DNA of 64,000 bases from Phaeobacter gallaeciensis DSM 26640 (GTDB taxonomy: Bacteria; Pseudomonadota; Alphaproteobacteria; Rhodobacterales; Rhodobacteraceae): the NCBI RefSeq assembly GCF_000511385.1, contig NC_023137.1:1061001-1125000 (forward strand). The letters run 5' to 3'. A program made the translations under genes and the position numbers. Within the stretch, counting starts at the first letter, position 1. The number at the start of each line of letters is the position of its first letter. Below the pieces are notes generated by a model. The model saw only the letters and a list, made by a program, of their open reading frames with translations. It did no database searches and was not told the origin of the DNA. Shown piece after piece: positions 35,205 to 44,034 of the stretch.

Positions 35205-35296
35205 AAACGAATAGAAAGAAAATCAGAAAGAAGACTTTCAACAGGCATCAATTTTGTTTTGCATTTCGCTACCGGAGTACCGTTTGGGCGCTGTAC

Positions 35297-36799
35297 CTAC
35301 CTTGAGCTATCGACTGAGGAGTTTTTGGTCCGAAGCATTTTTATTATCGGCCACAGGATCACAAGCGCAGTTGCGATAGCCAGCACAGCAGAAATCGGGC
35401 GTGTCACCAGATCGGTTGCATCGCCCCGGGCGATCAGCAGGGCGCGGCGGACGCTTTGTTCCGCCATAGGGCCAAGGATCATGCCAAGGATAATCGGAGC
35501 AAGCGAGACATCGACCTTTTCAAGAAAATACCCGGCGATGCCGGCCAGCAGCATGATCCACAGATCGACAGGGCGACCATTGATGACATAAACACCGACG
35601 CACATCAGGATCAGGATAGACGGCACCAGCAAAACACCCGGCAAGCGCTGGAACTGCGCGAAGACACGGGTTGCGAGCGCGCCACCAAGGCACAGGATCA
35701 GCACCGAGGTCAGCAGCATTTCCATCATGAAACCGCCCACAAGAACCGGGCTTTGCTGGAACAGCTGCGGTCCAGGCTGTAGCCCGTGGATTACCAAGGC
35801 GCTGAGCACTAACGCTGCGACCACGTTGCCGGGAATGCCAAGAGCAAGCGCGGGGATCATGGAGGCTGCATTGTCGGCGTTGTTGCCGCATTCCGCTGCT
35901 GCAACACCTTTGGGGTTGCCCTTGCCAAAACTATCGGGGTCTTTGTCGGCGTTCTTAGCAGTGTTGTAGCTTAAGAAGGCGGCGATATTGCCGCCAGCTC
36001 CGGGAAGGATACCAACGGAAATACCGATGCCCGAGGCGCGCAGCCATGTCGGGATCAAGCCGCGCAATTCGCCCTTTTTGAAGGGCACCGCCTGTAGTTT
36101 AGGCGCCGCCGCCGACAGCCCCTTGAAATCGCATTTTTCGGCCAGTTGCAGCACGGGCGGCAAAGCATAAAGCCCGACGAGGACAACGATCAGAGGCATG
36201 CCGCCCAACAGCCAGGTCTGGCCAAAGGTGTAGCGTGCTTGACCGGACAGGTTATCAAGTCCGATGGTGCCAACCCACAGCCCCAGCAAGGCCGCCATGA
36301 GCCCTTTCATCGGGTCTGAGCCAACCATGACGCCGACCGATGCCATGCCGAAAACGGCGATCCAGAAATACTCCGCCGGACCAAACAGCAATGTGACTTT
36401 GGCAAGCAGTGGCCCCACCGTCATCAGCGCTATTGCCGAAGCGATGCCACCAATCGCGGACGAGTAGCATGCAACTTTCAAGGCTTTTGACGCCTCACCC
36501 TTTTCGGCCATGGGAAAGCCGTCAAATGTCGTGGCAATCGAGGCCGGTGTGCCGGGAATGCGCAGCAGGATCGACGGTATAGCGCCGCCATACATTGAGC
36601 CGTTGTAGATGCCCGCGACCATGCCAAGCGCCACGAGCGGATCCATAGAATAGGTCAGCGGCAACAAAAGCGCGATGGCCATCACCGGGTTGAGGCCTGG
36701 CAGAGCACCGATGAAAACGCCAAGAATGGTTGCACCAACCATGGCTGCAATGGGCCCAAAGGTCAGGACGCCTGCAAGTGCATTGATATAGAAGTCCAT
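35297..36799 (-). CDS. tctA: Tripartite tricarboxylate transporter, large permease TctA
   Basis: This 500-residue polytopic membrane protein (about 11-12 hydrophobic segments) has the TctA signatures GALPGLNPVMAIALLLPLTY near residue 32, YNGSMYGGAIPSILLRIPGT near 65 and SIGILPGAGGNIAAFLSYN-like text near 258. It forms the translocation unit of a secondary transporter that takes up carboxylates with the aid of TctB and the periplasmic binding protein TctC. It is the last gene of gntR-tctC-tctB-tctA, separated from tctB by one base. Confidence 0.93.
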   Translation of the reverse strand: MDFYINALAGVLTFGPIAAMVGATILGVFIGALPGLNPVMAIALLLPLTYSMDPLVALGMVAGIYNGSMYGGAIPSILLRIPGTPASIATTFDGFPMAEKGEASKALKVACYSSAIGGIASAIALMTVGPLLAKVTLLFGPAEYFWIAVFGMASVGVMVGSDPMKGLMAALLGLWVGTIGLDNLSGQARYTFGQTWLLGGMPLIVVLVGLYALPPVLQLAEKCDFKGLSAAAPKLQAVPFKKGELRGLIPTWLRASGIGISVGILPGAGGNIAAFLSYNTAKNADKDPDSFGKGNPKGVAAAECGNNADNAASMIPALALGIPGNVVAALVLSALVIHGLQPGPQLFQQSPVLVGGFMMEMLLTSVLILCLGGALATRVFAQFQRLPGVLLVPSILILMCVGVYVINGRPVDLWIMLLAGIAGYFLEKVDVSLAPIILGMILGPMAEQSVRRALLIARGDATDLVTRPISAVLAIATALVILWPIIKMLRTKNSSVDSSR

Positions 36800-36800
36800 G

Positions 36801-37250
36801 TCAGCCTCCCGAACCGAACAGGGTCAAGATCGCTTCACGCGGAAGCGGGCGTTCAAGGAACACCGAGAAGACCAGGTAAACAATTGCCGTAAAGATGGCG
36901 CCCACTGTCAAAGAATAGGCGTGGCGGCAAAAGCCTAGGGCGACGGGCAGCGCCAACATCAGCAGCAAAGACGAGGTGTAAAAACCAAGTGGCACCACAA
37001 GAGCCACATAGATCACACCGACACCGATCGCGATGAAAAGTTTGCCGGGCGCGTGTATCAGAACGCGCTCGGCAGAGGAAGAAGACCGGATGGCCTTGAA
37101 GGCCACAAGCGCCCCGGTTAGCGCCAGCAGTAGCCCCAGGACGAGCGGATAGTTTCCACTAGCGCCCGAATAGGCTGTGGCCCCCCAGGCTGCGGCGAGT
37201 CCGAGAGCCATGAAAATGGCTCCCAGTACGATATCCTGCTGACGCTCCAT
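36801..37250 (-). CDS. tctB: Tripartite tricarboxylate transporter, small permease TctB
   Basis: This 149-residue membrane protein has four predicted hydrophobic segments (AIFMALGLAAAWGATAY, LVLGLLLALTGALVAF, GVIYVALVVPLGFY, VGAIFTAIVYLVFSVF), the standard TctB form. It lies directly between tctC and tctA with 3 and 1 base spacing and has no function apart from the transporter. Confidence 0.92.
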   Translation of the reverse strand: MERQQDIVLGAIFMALGLAAAWGATAYSGASGNYPLVLGLLLALTGALVAFKAIRSSSSAERVLIHAPGKLFIAIGVGVIYVALVVPLGFYTSSLLLMLALPVALGFCRHAYSLTVGAIFTAIVYLVFSVFLERPLPREAILTLFGSGG

Positions 37251-37253
37251 GGT

Positions 37254-38204
37254 TTAAAGCCCCAGTGCTTTGGAGACTTCGGCCAGGCCGTCGTATTCGT
37301 CCTGCAGTCGCTTTCCGAGGGCTTCGCCCTTCACAACATTCGGGATTTCACCCTTGGTCGCGAGAAATTCCACGTAGCCCGGATCATTGACTGCGGTTTC
37401 GATGATGTCGGCCAGCTTAGCGACGATCTCGGGATCCATTCCCTTTGGTCCAAGGATAGCGCGCCACAGGAGCGTTTCCTTGTCCGCCAGACCCAGCGCC
37501 GCCAGTCCCGTGGCACCGGGCAAGGTCGCGACGTCAGCCGCCGAGGTCACGATCGGGCATACGGCTTTGCCCGCTTCGACATGGGGCAAGATGGTGGAGA
37601 TGGAACCGCCATAGATGTCGACGTGTCCGCCCAGGAAGTTTTGCATGGACTCTTTCGCGCCACCAAAGGGAATGGCGATTGCATCAATTCCCTTGGGTTG
37701 GAAAATGCGTTCCGCAGCAAGCTGCATGGTCCCGCCGATACCGTCGTTGGCATAGGTGTATTTGCCGGGGTTTGCAGCCAATTCCTCCAGGAACGCCGCG
37801 CCGGTTGTGCCAGGGAAATCGGGGCTGACGCAGAGCGTATAAGCTGTTTCAGAGGTTGAGGCGATGGGGGTGAAGCTGTCCAGCGAATAGGCCACATTCT
37901 GCACCTGCGGCACGGTGGTCAGCGGGCTGTTCCATGTCGCAAACAGGGCATATCCGTCAGGCTTGGCTTGCATAAACTGTGTCGCCCCAACCGCACCGCC
38001 GCTGCCGGACACGTTCAGAACGGCGATGGATTGGCCCAAGGCTTCTTCCAGCAGTATCGCCAATTTACGAGCGCTGGTGTCGGTACCTCCTCCAGCACCG
38101 GCAGGAATGGTCAGCTCCAGCGCGCGTTCGGGATATTCGGCAAATGTCGGTGTCGCCAGCGCGGTGACTGCGGCCAGACCGGCCATGGTTGCTTTGATAT
38201 TCAT
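37254..38204 (-). CDS. tctC: Tripartite tricarboxylate transporter substrate-binding protein TctC
   Basis: This 316-residue periplasmic protein has a signal peptide (cleaved after PTFA, about residue 22). The TctC fold begins with YPERALELTIPAGAGGGTDTSAR, cited here in two parts (PERALELTIP and AGGGTDTSARKLA). The ligand loop around NVSGSGGAVGATQ is present. Binding proteins of this family decide substrate specificity (citrate, other di- and tricarboxylates, aromatic acids); the neighbouring lactonase-like amidohydrolase hints at a carboxylated pyrone or a related acid. A GGGAGGAAACC ribosome site precedes the start. Confidence 0.92.
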   Translation of the reverse strand: MNIKATMAGLAAVTALATPTFAEYPERALELTIPAGAGGGTDTSARKLAILLEEALGQSIAVLNVSGSGGAVGATQFMQAKPDGYALFATWNSPLTTVPQVQNVAYSLDSFTPIASTSETAYTLCVSPDFPGTTGAAFLEELAANPGKYTYANDGIGGTMQLAAERIFQPKGIDAIAIPFGGAKESMQNFLGGHVDIYGGSISTILPHVEAGKAVCPIVTSAADVATLPGATGLAALGLADKETLLWRAILGPKGMDPEIVAKLADIIETAVNDPGYVEFLATKGEIPNVVKGEALGKRLQDEYDGLAEVSKALGL

Positions 38205-38228
38205 GGTTTCCTCCCAGAATGATAAGAT

Positions 38229-38960
38229 TTACGAGATTTCGCTGCGGTATCGAAAACGCTCAGCGTCGCCATGGGCGATACGCCATTCCACAGGTTGGCC
38301 TTCGAGGTTGAAGGCCGTGCGACGGATGACCGCCAGCGGGTCGCCTTCGTTCAACCGCAACTGGGTTGCCACGGCAGGCGTTGCCCGCCCGAACCCCAGT
38401 TCATCTGTGGCGCGTTTCACAAACACACCAAAACGTTCGAAATAGAGCGGATAAAGGAGTGGGCCGAAGTCGGTTTCCGCAAGGTCTTCGAAACCGGCAA
38501 ACATCGCCGCCGGAATATAGATCTCTTCGAACAGCACCGGTTCGTCTGACAGGCTCCGCAGGCGGATGATCTTGATGACATCATCGGTCCCGAGTGCCGA
38601 AGCGGCCTCCGCGGGGGCTTGTCCCCGGCTTCGCAGGATCAGACGACTGGACGGGATCGAGAGCCGCGAGCCGTCTAGCTGACGTAGTTGGAAAAAACGA
38701 AACAAGGTCGCGTCGAAGGAAGGCGCGCGCACGAAAGTGCCCGAGCCCTGCCGACGTTCCAACAGACCCTCTTGAACGAGACCGTCCACGCCCTTGCGCA
38801 CCGTGCCTACGGAAACGCTGAACTCTTTGGCCAGTTTCGCTTCGGAGGGGATGGGTTGATCTGAGGTCCAGTCACCATTCGCGATACGCCCGGCCAGCGT
38901 ATCCCGCAGCCGTGCATAGGCCGGTAGCCGATCATCCGTTTCTATAAAACCAGTTGCCAT
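38229..38960 (-). CDS. GntR-family regulator with UTRA domain
   Basis: This 243-residue regulator has an N-terminal GntR winged helix (PSEAKLAKEFSVSVGTVRKG, VDGLVQEGLLERRQGSGTFV) and a C-terminal ligand-binding UTRA domain from about residue 95 (HutC subgroup). It is the first gene of the tctCBA operon and faces the amidohydrolase gene, with 80 bases between. It probably senses the transported acid or a product. A TCATATATATGA palindrome in the gap is a possible site. Confidence 0.9.
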   Translation of the reverse strand: MATGFIETDDRLPAYARLRDTLAGRIANGDWTSDQPIPSEAKLAKEFSVSVGTVRKGVDGLVQEGLLERRQGSGTFVRAPSFDATLFRFFQLRQLDGSRLSIPSSRLILRSRGQAPAEAASALGTDDVIKIIRLRSLSDEPVLFEEIYIPAAMFAGFEDLAETDFGPLLYPLYFERFGVFVKRATDELGFGRATPAVATQLRLNEGDPLAVIRRTAFNLEGQPVEWRIAHGDAERFRYRSEIS

Positions 38961-39012
38961 AACATTCCTCCCACGCTTAGGGTAAACAGGGATAAATCAT
39001 ACAGTCAACTGG

Positions 39013-39024
39013 TCATATATATGA
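39013..39024. promoter_or_regulatory. Palindrome in the gntR/amidohydrolase gap, candidate GntR operator
   Basis: TCATATATATGA is a perfect 12-bp palindrome preceded by AACTGG and placed just before the ribosome site of the amidohydrolase gene. HutC-type regulators bind AT-centred palindromes; assignment here is by position only. Confidence 0.35.
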
Positions 39025-39040
39025 ATTGGGGAGGCATCGC

Positions 39041-39820
39041 GTGGTTCACTTCGACTGTCATGCGCATGTGTACGAGAAAATCACGGCAACTCCGGGCGCA
39101 CGCTATGTTCCCAAATCTCCGGCGCCGCTCGAAGTATGGAAAAATAACCTTTCTGAACATGGCTTTACCGGAGGCGTGATCGTGCAGGTCAGTTTCCTTG
39201 GTACGGACAACTCCGAGCTTTGCTCAGCTCTGAGCAAACTGGACAAAACCCGATTTGCAGGCGTCGGCGTGGTGGATCTCGATGTAGATGACGCAGAGTT
39301 GGATCAGTTGGTGACAGCGGGAATCAGGGGGATTCGCTGGAACTTGGTTCGGGGCAAAGCCGTACCGGATGTCACCCAGCCTGTCGTGCAAGCGTTCTTT
39401 CAAAAGCTACGGGCGCGGGGCCTGCATCTGGAGGTGCATCTTGAAGGACCACGGCTTGCCCCGCATTTATCATCACTGATCGACCAAGGCATCAATCTGG
39501 TGATTGATCACTATGGATTGCCATCAGACCCAAGACCCGACGCTGATCCGTTCATTAATGCCGTCAAAGTCCTACCCACGCGCTGCAACCTGTATCTCAA
39601 ATTCGCGGCTCACTACCGCACCAATTTTTCTGTCACCCCGCATGCCAAGGCGCTGCTGGATCTACTGGATGACAATCGTGTTGTTTGGGGCAGCGACTGG
39701 CCTCATACGCAACATGAGGCCTCGACTCGTTATACCGATACATTCCAGGCATTTCCCCAGGCGCGAGATTTCTTGGATTCCACTGCGGCAGAGGCTCTGT
39801 ATGGTATATCTATCGAATGA
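39041..39820 (+). CDS. Amidohydrolase-2 family protein, 2-pyrone-4,6-dicarboxylate lactonase-like
   Basis: This 259-residue TIM-barrel hydrolase has HFDCHAHVYE at the N-terminus (HxH metal site), a middle HLEVHLEGP-type strand, VIDHYGLPSD near 160 and the catalytic aspartate in VVWGSDWPHTQ near 220. This is the LigI-like amidohydrolase_2 pattern, which hydrolyses lactones such as 2-pyrone-4,6-dicarboxylate. GTG at 39041 is chosen because GGGGAGG (39028-39034) sits six bases before it; a TTG at 39026 overlaps that site. Divergence from gntR-tctCBA suggests that the imported acid is its substrate or precursor. Confidence 0.82.
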   Translation: MVHFDCHAHVYEKITATPGARYVPKSPAPLEVWKNNLSEHGFTGGVIVQVSFLGTDNSELCSALSKLDKTRFAGVGVVDLDVDDAELDQLVTAGIRGIRWNLVRGKAVPDVTQPVVQAFFQKLRARGLHLEVHLEGPRLAPHLSSLIDQGINLVIDHYGLPSDPRPDADPFINAVKVLPTRCNLYLKFAAHYRTNFSVTPHAKALLDLLDDNRVVWGSDWPHTQHEASTRYTDTFQAFPQARDFLDSTAAEALYGISIE

Positions 39821-39923
39821 CTGGCTACTCGCACATACAACGGCCAAGCAGAAACGAGGCGCTAATTTGATTGGCGAAAGCAGACCTAATTGTCGCTGGG
39901 TCGCACCTTGAATGCACTCTACG

Positions 39924-40838
39924 TCAAAATTCCTGTGGCTTTGAGCCCAAGAAATCACGCCAGAATCTGTGTCTTTCAGATGTCTGGTTTCTGACATGCC
40001 AGATTAAAGCCAACACCAGCCCGTCTTGCTGCCAAGGCGGGGCTACGTTCCCCAAGTCATCGGGCGCGATTGGCGCTGGTAGGGTTGCGATCAAAGCGGT
40101 TCCTCTAACTGCGGCCAAGGCTGAATCGAAGTCTGCGACTTGCACCGCAACGTGGCGCTTGCGACCAAGTTTTGCCAATCGCCTGTCTATTTCAAATCCG
40201 GCATCAGGCCCAAATCCGACCCGAACCTGTGGGCGGGCGCAAAACGCATCCCAATCATCGGCCCTTAGCGGAAAATCGGGGTCGAAGAACACAAGGTCAG
40301 ATGTCGAGAACAGCTTGCGTTGCATCAATCCTTCGGATGTCGCCGCGTTGGGTGGCATGATCGCGGCGTCCAATGCACCGGTCATAAGCCGTTCAGTGAT
40401 CTGCTGAGGCGATCCGGCTGAATGCAGTTCAATCCTTAAGTTGGGGGCCAAGCGTTGGGCATGTTTGATGAGAGGTTTGACAATCAAAGTCCTTTCTACC
40501 GCCGTGGTGGAAATCCGCAACACGCCAGAATCCTGTTTGGGGTCATAGTGTTGGGGTTGAAACATGGTCTCCAAGTGATCAAGAGCGGCTTGCGCTGCCG
40601 GGAAGAGCTGTTGAGCCCGTTCCGTCGGGACCACGCCGTTTCCTTGCCGAACAAAAAGTGGATCACCAATGCGTTTGCGCAAAACATCCAACCAATAGCT
40701 TACAGTAGATTGGTTCATGTCCAGCATCTTGGCTGCACCAGACAGTGATCCGGCCTGTTGGATTGTCAGCAGCAGATGCAGCTGGCGGCCATCTATCCCA
40801 AGGTAATCAGGTTTTTCCATAGTCTGCATTGATATCAT
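39924..40838 (-). CDS. LysR-family transcriptional regulator
   Basis: This 304-residue LysR protein has its winged helix at about residues 18-75 (LLLTIQQAGSLSGAAKMLDM, NQSTVSYWLDVLRKRIGDPL) and a regular effector domain (GVLRISTTAVERTL onward). Three ATGs (40838, 40829, 40820) are possible starts. It is read divergently from the MBL-fold gene at 40997 with 158 bases between, the likely target. The effector is unknown. Confidence 0.88.
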   Translation of the reverse strand: MISMQTMEKPDYLGIDGRQLHLLLTIQQAGSLSGAAKMLDMNQSTVSYWLDVLRKRIGDPLFVRQGNGVVPTERAQQLFPAAQAALDHLETMFQPQHYDPKQDSGVLRISTTAVERTLIVKPLIKHAQRLAPNLRIELHSAGSPQQITERLMTGALDAAIMPPNAATSEGLMQRKLFSTSDLVFFDPDFPLRADDWDAFCARPQVRVGFGPDAGFEIDRRLAKLGRKRHVAVQVADFDSALAAVRGTALIATLPAPIAPDDLGNVAPPWQQDGLVLALIWHVRNQTSERHRFWRDFLGSKPQEF

Positions 40839-40996
40839 CGGATTTCCTGCTTTCGCAACTCCATCTACCTATCATCCATCTTCTAACGGTCGCACTTCGC
40901 CAGGGTTCAGCAACCCACAAAAGACGGAGCGCAAAAAGTGGGCCTGGCGCTGATCAAGGGAACAATCGGGGCCGCGACATTTGAAAGGAAAGCAAC

Positions 40997-41899
40997 ATGA
41001 GCCACATCACACGACGAAAACTTCTCTGCACAAGCCTTGCGGGCCTGGCCGCTGCACTTGCAACACCGGGTTTCGCCGTAGGGTCGCTTGATTTTGACCA
41101 AGGCACTTTGATGGCTTTGTCAGATGGATCTTTCACAGTACCAGGCCAGTTCTGGCCGGGAGCCAGCGAAGCTGAGCAAGCCGCCCTTGGCACCAAAGTG
41201 AAAGTCGGCGCCAACGTGTTTTTGGTACGCCAAAATGAACGCATCATTTTGATTGATGCAGGGGCAGGGGGCGGCGATTTTGTGTCCAGCCGGTTTGGCG
41301 ATCTCGGGCGTTTGCCCACTGCGTTGGCGGACGCTGGCATTGCGCCAACAGATGTCACGGATATCGTCATCACCCACATGCACATTGACCATTCTGGCGG
41401 ATTGATCGCAGGGGGCACTCCTGCCTTTGAAAATGCCACGATTCACATTGACCAAAAGGAGTGGGATTTTTGGACAGATGCGGGTCTGCCTGACAAAATG
41501 CCACAAGATCTGCGCCCCATGGTTGTCGAAGTTCAGCAAATCGCAGACATCGTCAAGGATCAGGTCCAACCCCATGACGGGACCAAAGATTTTGGCAATG
41601 GGTTGCGCGCCATTCAGACCTATGGGCACACGCCGGGGCATAACAGCTTCGAACTTGATCTTGAGGGTGAAAAACTGTTGATCATGGGCGATCTGGTGGT
41701 GTCCGATCACATCCATTTCAACAATCCCGATGTCGGCTGGGCGCTGGATGGCATTCCTGACATGGCGATTGCCACCCGTCACGCGATTTTGTCCCGCGCC
41801 GCAGACGAGGGACTTGTGATCGCAGGAAGCCACCTGACCGCACCCGGTCTGGGGCGGGTTGTTCGCACTGACAAGGCTTACAAGTTTCAACCGCTATAA
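40997..41899 (+). CDS. Tat-exported MBL-fold metallo-hydrolase
   Basis: This 300-residue protein has a twin-arginine leader (TRRKLL at residues 5-10, cleavage near ATPGFA). The zinc motif THMHIDHSGG lies near residue 130, with further ligands in YGHTPGHNSF and MGDLVVSDH. This arrangement resembles lactonases and the broader quorum-quenching type MBL hydrolases, but those cannot be separated from other MBL hydrolases by motif. An AAGGAAAGCAAC ribosome site precedes the ATG. It is probably periplasmic. Confidence 0.86.
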   Translation: MSHITRRKLLCTSLAGLAAALATPGFAVGSLDFDQGTLMALSDGSFTVPGQFWPGASEAEQAALGTKVKVGANVFLVRQNERIILIDAGAGGGDFVSSRFGDLGRLPTALADAGIAPTDVTDIVITHMHIDHSGGLIAGGTPAFENATIHIDQKEWDFWTDAGLPDKMPQDLRPMVVEVQQIADIVKDQVQPHDGTKDFGNGLRAIQTYGHTPGHNSFELDLEGEKLLIMGDLVVSDHIHFNNPDVGWALDGIPDMAIATRHAILSRAADEGLVIAGSHLTAPGLGRVVRTDKAYKFQPL

Positions 41900-41912
41900 A
41901 CCGGCCTGATAC

Positions 41913-42521
41913 TCAGCGCGATAGGATCATCTTAACCCGGTGATCCAGATCGCGCTGCAGATCCTCAGCCTTCCAGCCTGCGCGACCGCGAAACATATAG
42001 CCCTGACGAATGTCATACAGCAGCGCGCCGCGTTCCTGCGATGGGAAGTCCTGGGGCAAAGTGCCTTTTTCCTTCTCGCGCTCAAAGCGTTGTGCCAGCC
42101 GTTTGTCCGTGTCGTCAATTGCGGCGCGGACCCGTTCGCCCACCCCTTCGACCTGCCCGATATTGGTCGAAACAGAAGACGCCAGGAAACACCCCTTGGC
42201 CCCATAGCCGCTGTCGGTGGCGTATTGGATCACCTCTAAAAGAAAGCCCCGAACCGCCTTTTCGATGTCTTCTTCGGCTTCGAAATCAACAACAGGTTTG
42301 CATCCATCCACATCCGCATACTGGTCTATGGTTTTGAGAAACAGCTCTCTTTTGTCGCCAAACGCCGCGTACATGCTGGGTCCGGTGATCCCCATTGCCT
42401 TGGTCAAATCACGCAAAGATGCGCCATCATACCCTTTGGCCCAGAACACCGACATCGCCCTAAGCAAGGCGTCTTTGTAGTCGAATTTGCGGGGGCGTCC
42501 CATTTTTTTTGTATCGTTCAA
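41913..42521 (-). CDS. TetR-family transcriptional regulator
   Basis: This 202-residue regulator has an N-terminal helix-turn-helix (ALLRAMSVFWAKGYDGASLR, DLTKAMGITGPSMYAAFGDK) and a helical ligand domain (TetR_C type seen in the YxaF/AcuR-like group). The start may be 42521 or the internal ATG at 42503 (MGRPRKF), where many relatives begin. It lies tail-to-tail with the MBL gene (13 bases) and divergent from the peroxiredoxin-led operon, its likely target. Confidence 0.88.
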   Translation of the reverse strand: MNDTKKMGRPRKFDYKDALLRAMSVFWAKGYDGASLRDLTKAMGITGPSMYAAFGDKRELFLKTIDQYADVDGCKPVVDFEAEEDIEKAVRGFLLEVIQYATDSGYGAKGCFLASSVSTNIGQVEGVGERVRAAIDDTDKRLAQRFEREKEKGTLPQDFPSQERGALLYDIRQGYMFRGRAGWKAEDLQRDLDHRVKMILSR

Positions 42522-42561
42522 TATAGAATCCTTGACGCTCTTCGGCTTTACCCAATATAAA

Positions 42562-42573
42562 TATCAATCGATA
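42562..42573. promoter_or_regulatory. Candidate TetR operator
   Basis: The 74-base gap between tetR and the peroxiredoxin gene contains TATCAATCGATA, whose outer TATC/GATA halves are symmetric, and a related GTATCG on the other side of the gap. Position between divergent genes suggests a regulator site; the assignment is inference. Confidence 0.35.
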
Positions 42574-42595
42574 CATAAATCAAGGACGAGCCCTG

Positions 42596-43141
42596 ATGAC
42601 TCATAAACTCGCCGCTGGAAAGGCGTTTCCAGCGATCACTCTCCCTATGCTTGGCGGTGGTCAAGCGGATATTGCAACACCATCGCAGGGCCATGACTGG
42701 AAGCTGATCGTGGTCTATCGCGGCAAGCATTGCCCGCTTTGTAACAAGTATTTGACTCAGCTAGAGCAACTGCGAGACGGGTTCTCCAAAATCGGCGTCG
42801 ACGTGATTGCGGTTTCAACTGACAGCCAGACACGCGCCACGGATCAGATCTCCGAGGTCGGCGCAACTTACCCCGCAGGATATGGTTTGACACTCGAACA
42901 GGCAGGAATGTTGGGCCTGTATATTTCCGGTGTGCGCAACGGCATGGATGTCGAAGCCCCCTTTGCGGAACCGGGCCTGTTTGTTGTGAATGAACAGGGC
43001 AACCTGCAACTGGTTGATATCTCGAATGTACCCTTTGCCCGCCCCGATCTGCAGGCGGTTTTAAGCGGGCTAACATGGCTGCGCAGCCAAAGCGTTAAGT
43101 TTCCCGTCAATGGCACCCATGAACCAGGAAAAACTCAATGA
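42596..43141 (+). CDS. AhpC/TSA peroxiredoxin-like protein
   Basis: This 181-residue thioredoxin-fold protein has RGKHCPLCNKY, a CxxC site (Cys46, Cys49), and lacks a signal peptide. The family reduces peroxides or other oxidants with thiols; the CPLC form is that of the peroxiredoxin-like proteins rather than classical 2-Cys enzymes. It starts the operon of SnoaL-fold genes and its stop overlaps the next start (ATGA). Control by the divergent TetR is likely. An AAGGACGAG ribosome site is present. Confidence 0.82.
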   Translation: MTHKLAAGKAFPAITLPMLGGGQADIATPSQGHDWKLIVVYRGKHCPLCNKYLTQLEQLRDGFSKIGVDVIAVSTDSQTRATDQISEVGATYPAGYGLTLEQAGMLGLYISGVRNGMDVEAPFAEPGLFVVNEQGNLQLVDISNVPFARPDLQAVLSGLTWLRSQSVKFPVNGTHEPGKTQ

Positions 43142-43542
43142 GTGTGACAGCCATTCGCCAAACCATGGATTCGTTGATCCAAGCCGGCACCAGCTTTGAT
43201 CTGGATGCGCTGGATCATCTGTATCACGACGATATGCAGATCCTGATGATCAATCAGGATGGGGTGCTGAACAAAGCTGATAAATCCGGCTTCATCGCGA
43301 TGTTCAAAGGTATGAAAGAGACCAGCTCTGGGCGGATGAACACCTGGGCCCAGTTCAACGATATCACGTCGGATGGAACCAAGGGCCATGTGTTGATCAC
43401 GCGCAAAAATGATCTGGCTGGGACACCGTCTTTGATGGTGCTGAGCATTGATCTGATTTTTGACGATAACCGCTGGCAGATTGCCCGCGAAGTGATCTTT
43501 ATCCGCCCTGACACCGGTGACTACCCGGGCCAAGAAAACTGA
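43138..43542 (+). CDS. SnoaL/NTF2-fold protein (cytoplasmic)
   Basis: This 134-residue protein has no signal peptide and is coupled by ATGA to the peroxiredoxin gene. The helix-plus-barrel pattern (LDALDHLYHDDMQILMINQD, then alternating strands ending DDNRWQIAREVIF) marks the SnoaL-like/DUF4440 type. No catalytic residues can be assigned. It is the first of four successive members of this fold, each of different sequence, which suggests different ligands or a joint pathway rather than simple duplication. Confidence 0.72.
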   Translation: MSVTAIRQTMDSLIQAGTSFDLDALDHLYHDDMQILMINQDGVLNKADKSGFIAMFKGMKETSSGRMNTWAQFNDITSDGTKGHVLITRKNDLAGTPSLMVLSIDLIFDDNRWQIAREVIFIRPDTGDYPGQEN

Positions 43543-43565
43543 TCTTACAAGCAAAGGAAAGAATT

Positions 43566-44021
43566 ATGCGTATTGCAGCATTCGGGGCCGCACTGACCCT
43601 GACAGCAAGCATGGCCATGGCAGATGCGAAACAAGAGGTGTTGGATAGTCTTCACGCCTTTAACGTCCGGTTCAATGAATATACCGTGACCAAGAATGTG
43701 GACGGCCTTGTCGGCCTCTATTCAGATGACACGCTTTGGATCGAGCAAAACAAGCCCCTGGTTCAGGGGCAGGATGCGGTGCGTCAGACCTTTGCCTTTC
43801 TGGCCTCCAAAGACGCGGTGAATGATCATTCAATCGACAAGCTTGTTGTTGCTGATGATGGGTCATTGGCGGTGATGGTTGGCACAGCAATTGTCAAAGT
43901 CGAAGAGTTCAATCTGGATACCACGGGTACGTTTTTGTTTGTTCTCAGACCTCATGAGGACAGTTGGCAGATCGTCACGGACATGTGGCACCAGCATCAA
44001 CCCCACGACACACAGCAGTAA
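43566..44021 (+). CDS. Exported SnoaL/DUF4440-like protein
   Basis: This 151-residue protein has a short signal peptide (MRIAAFGAALTLTASMAMA). Its NTF2-fold domain has the typical opening FNVRFNEYTVTKNVDGLVGL, middle YSDDTLWIEQNKPLVQGQDA and a closing strand DSWQIVTDMWH. It is probably periplasmic. An AAGGAAAG ribosome site precedes it; 23 bases separate it from the cytoplasmic family member upstream. It resembles the next gene in the pattern LYxxDxxWI and the late W-x-I-x-x-D-M-W strand. Confidence 0.75.
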   Translation: MRIAAFGAALTLTASMAMADAKQEVLDSLHAFNVRFNEYTVTKNVDGLVGLYSDDTLWIEQNKPLVQGQDAVRQTFAFLASKDAVNDHSIDKLVVADDGSLAVMVGTAIVKVEEFNLDTTGTFLFVLRPHEDSWQIVTDMWHQHQPHDTQQ

Positions 44022-44034
44022 GGACAGATCGGAT

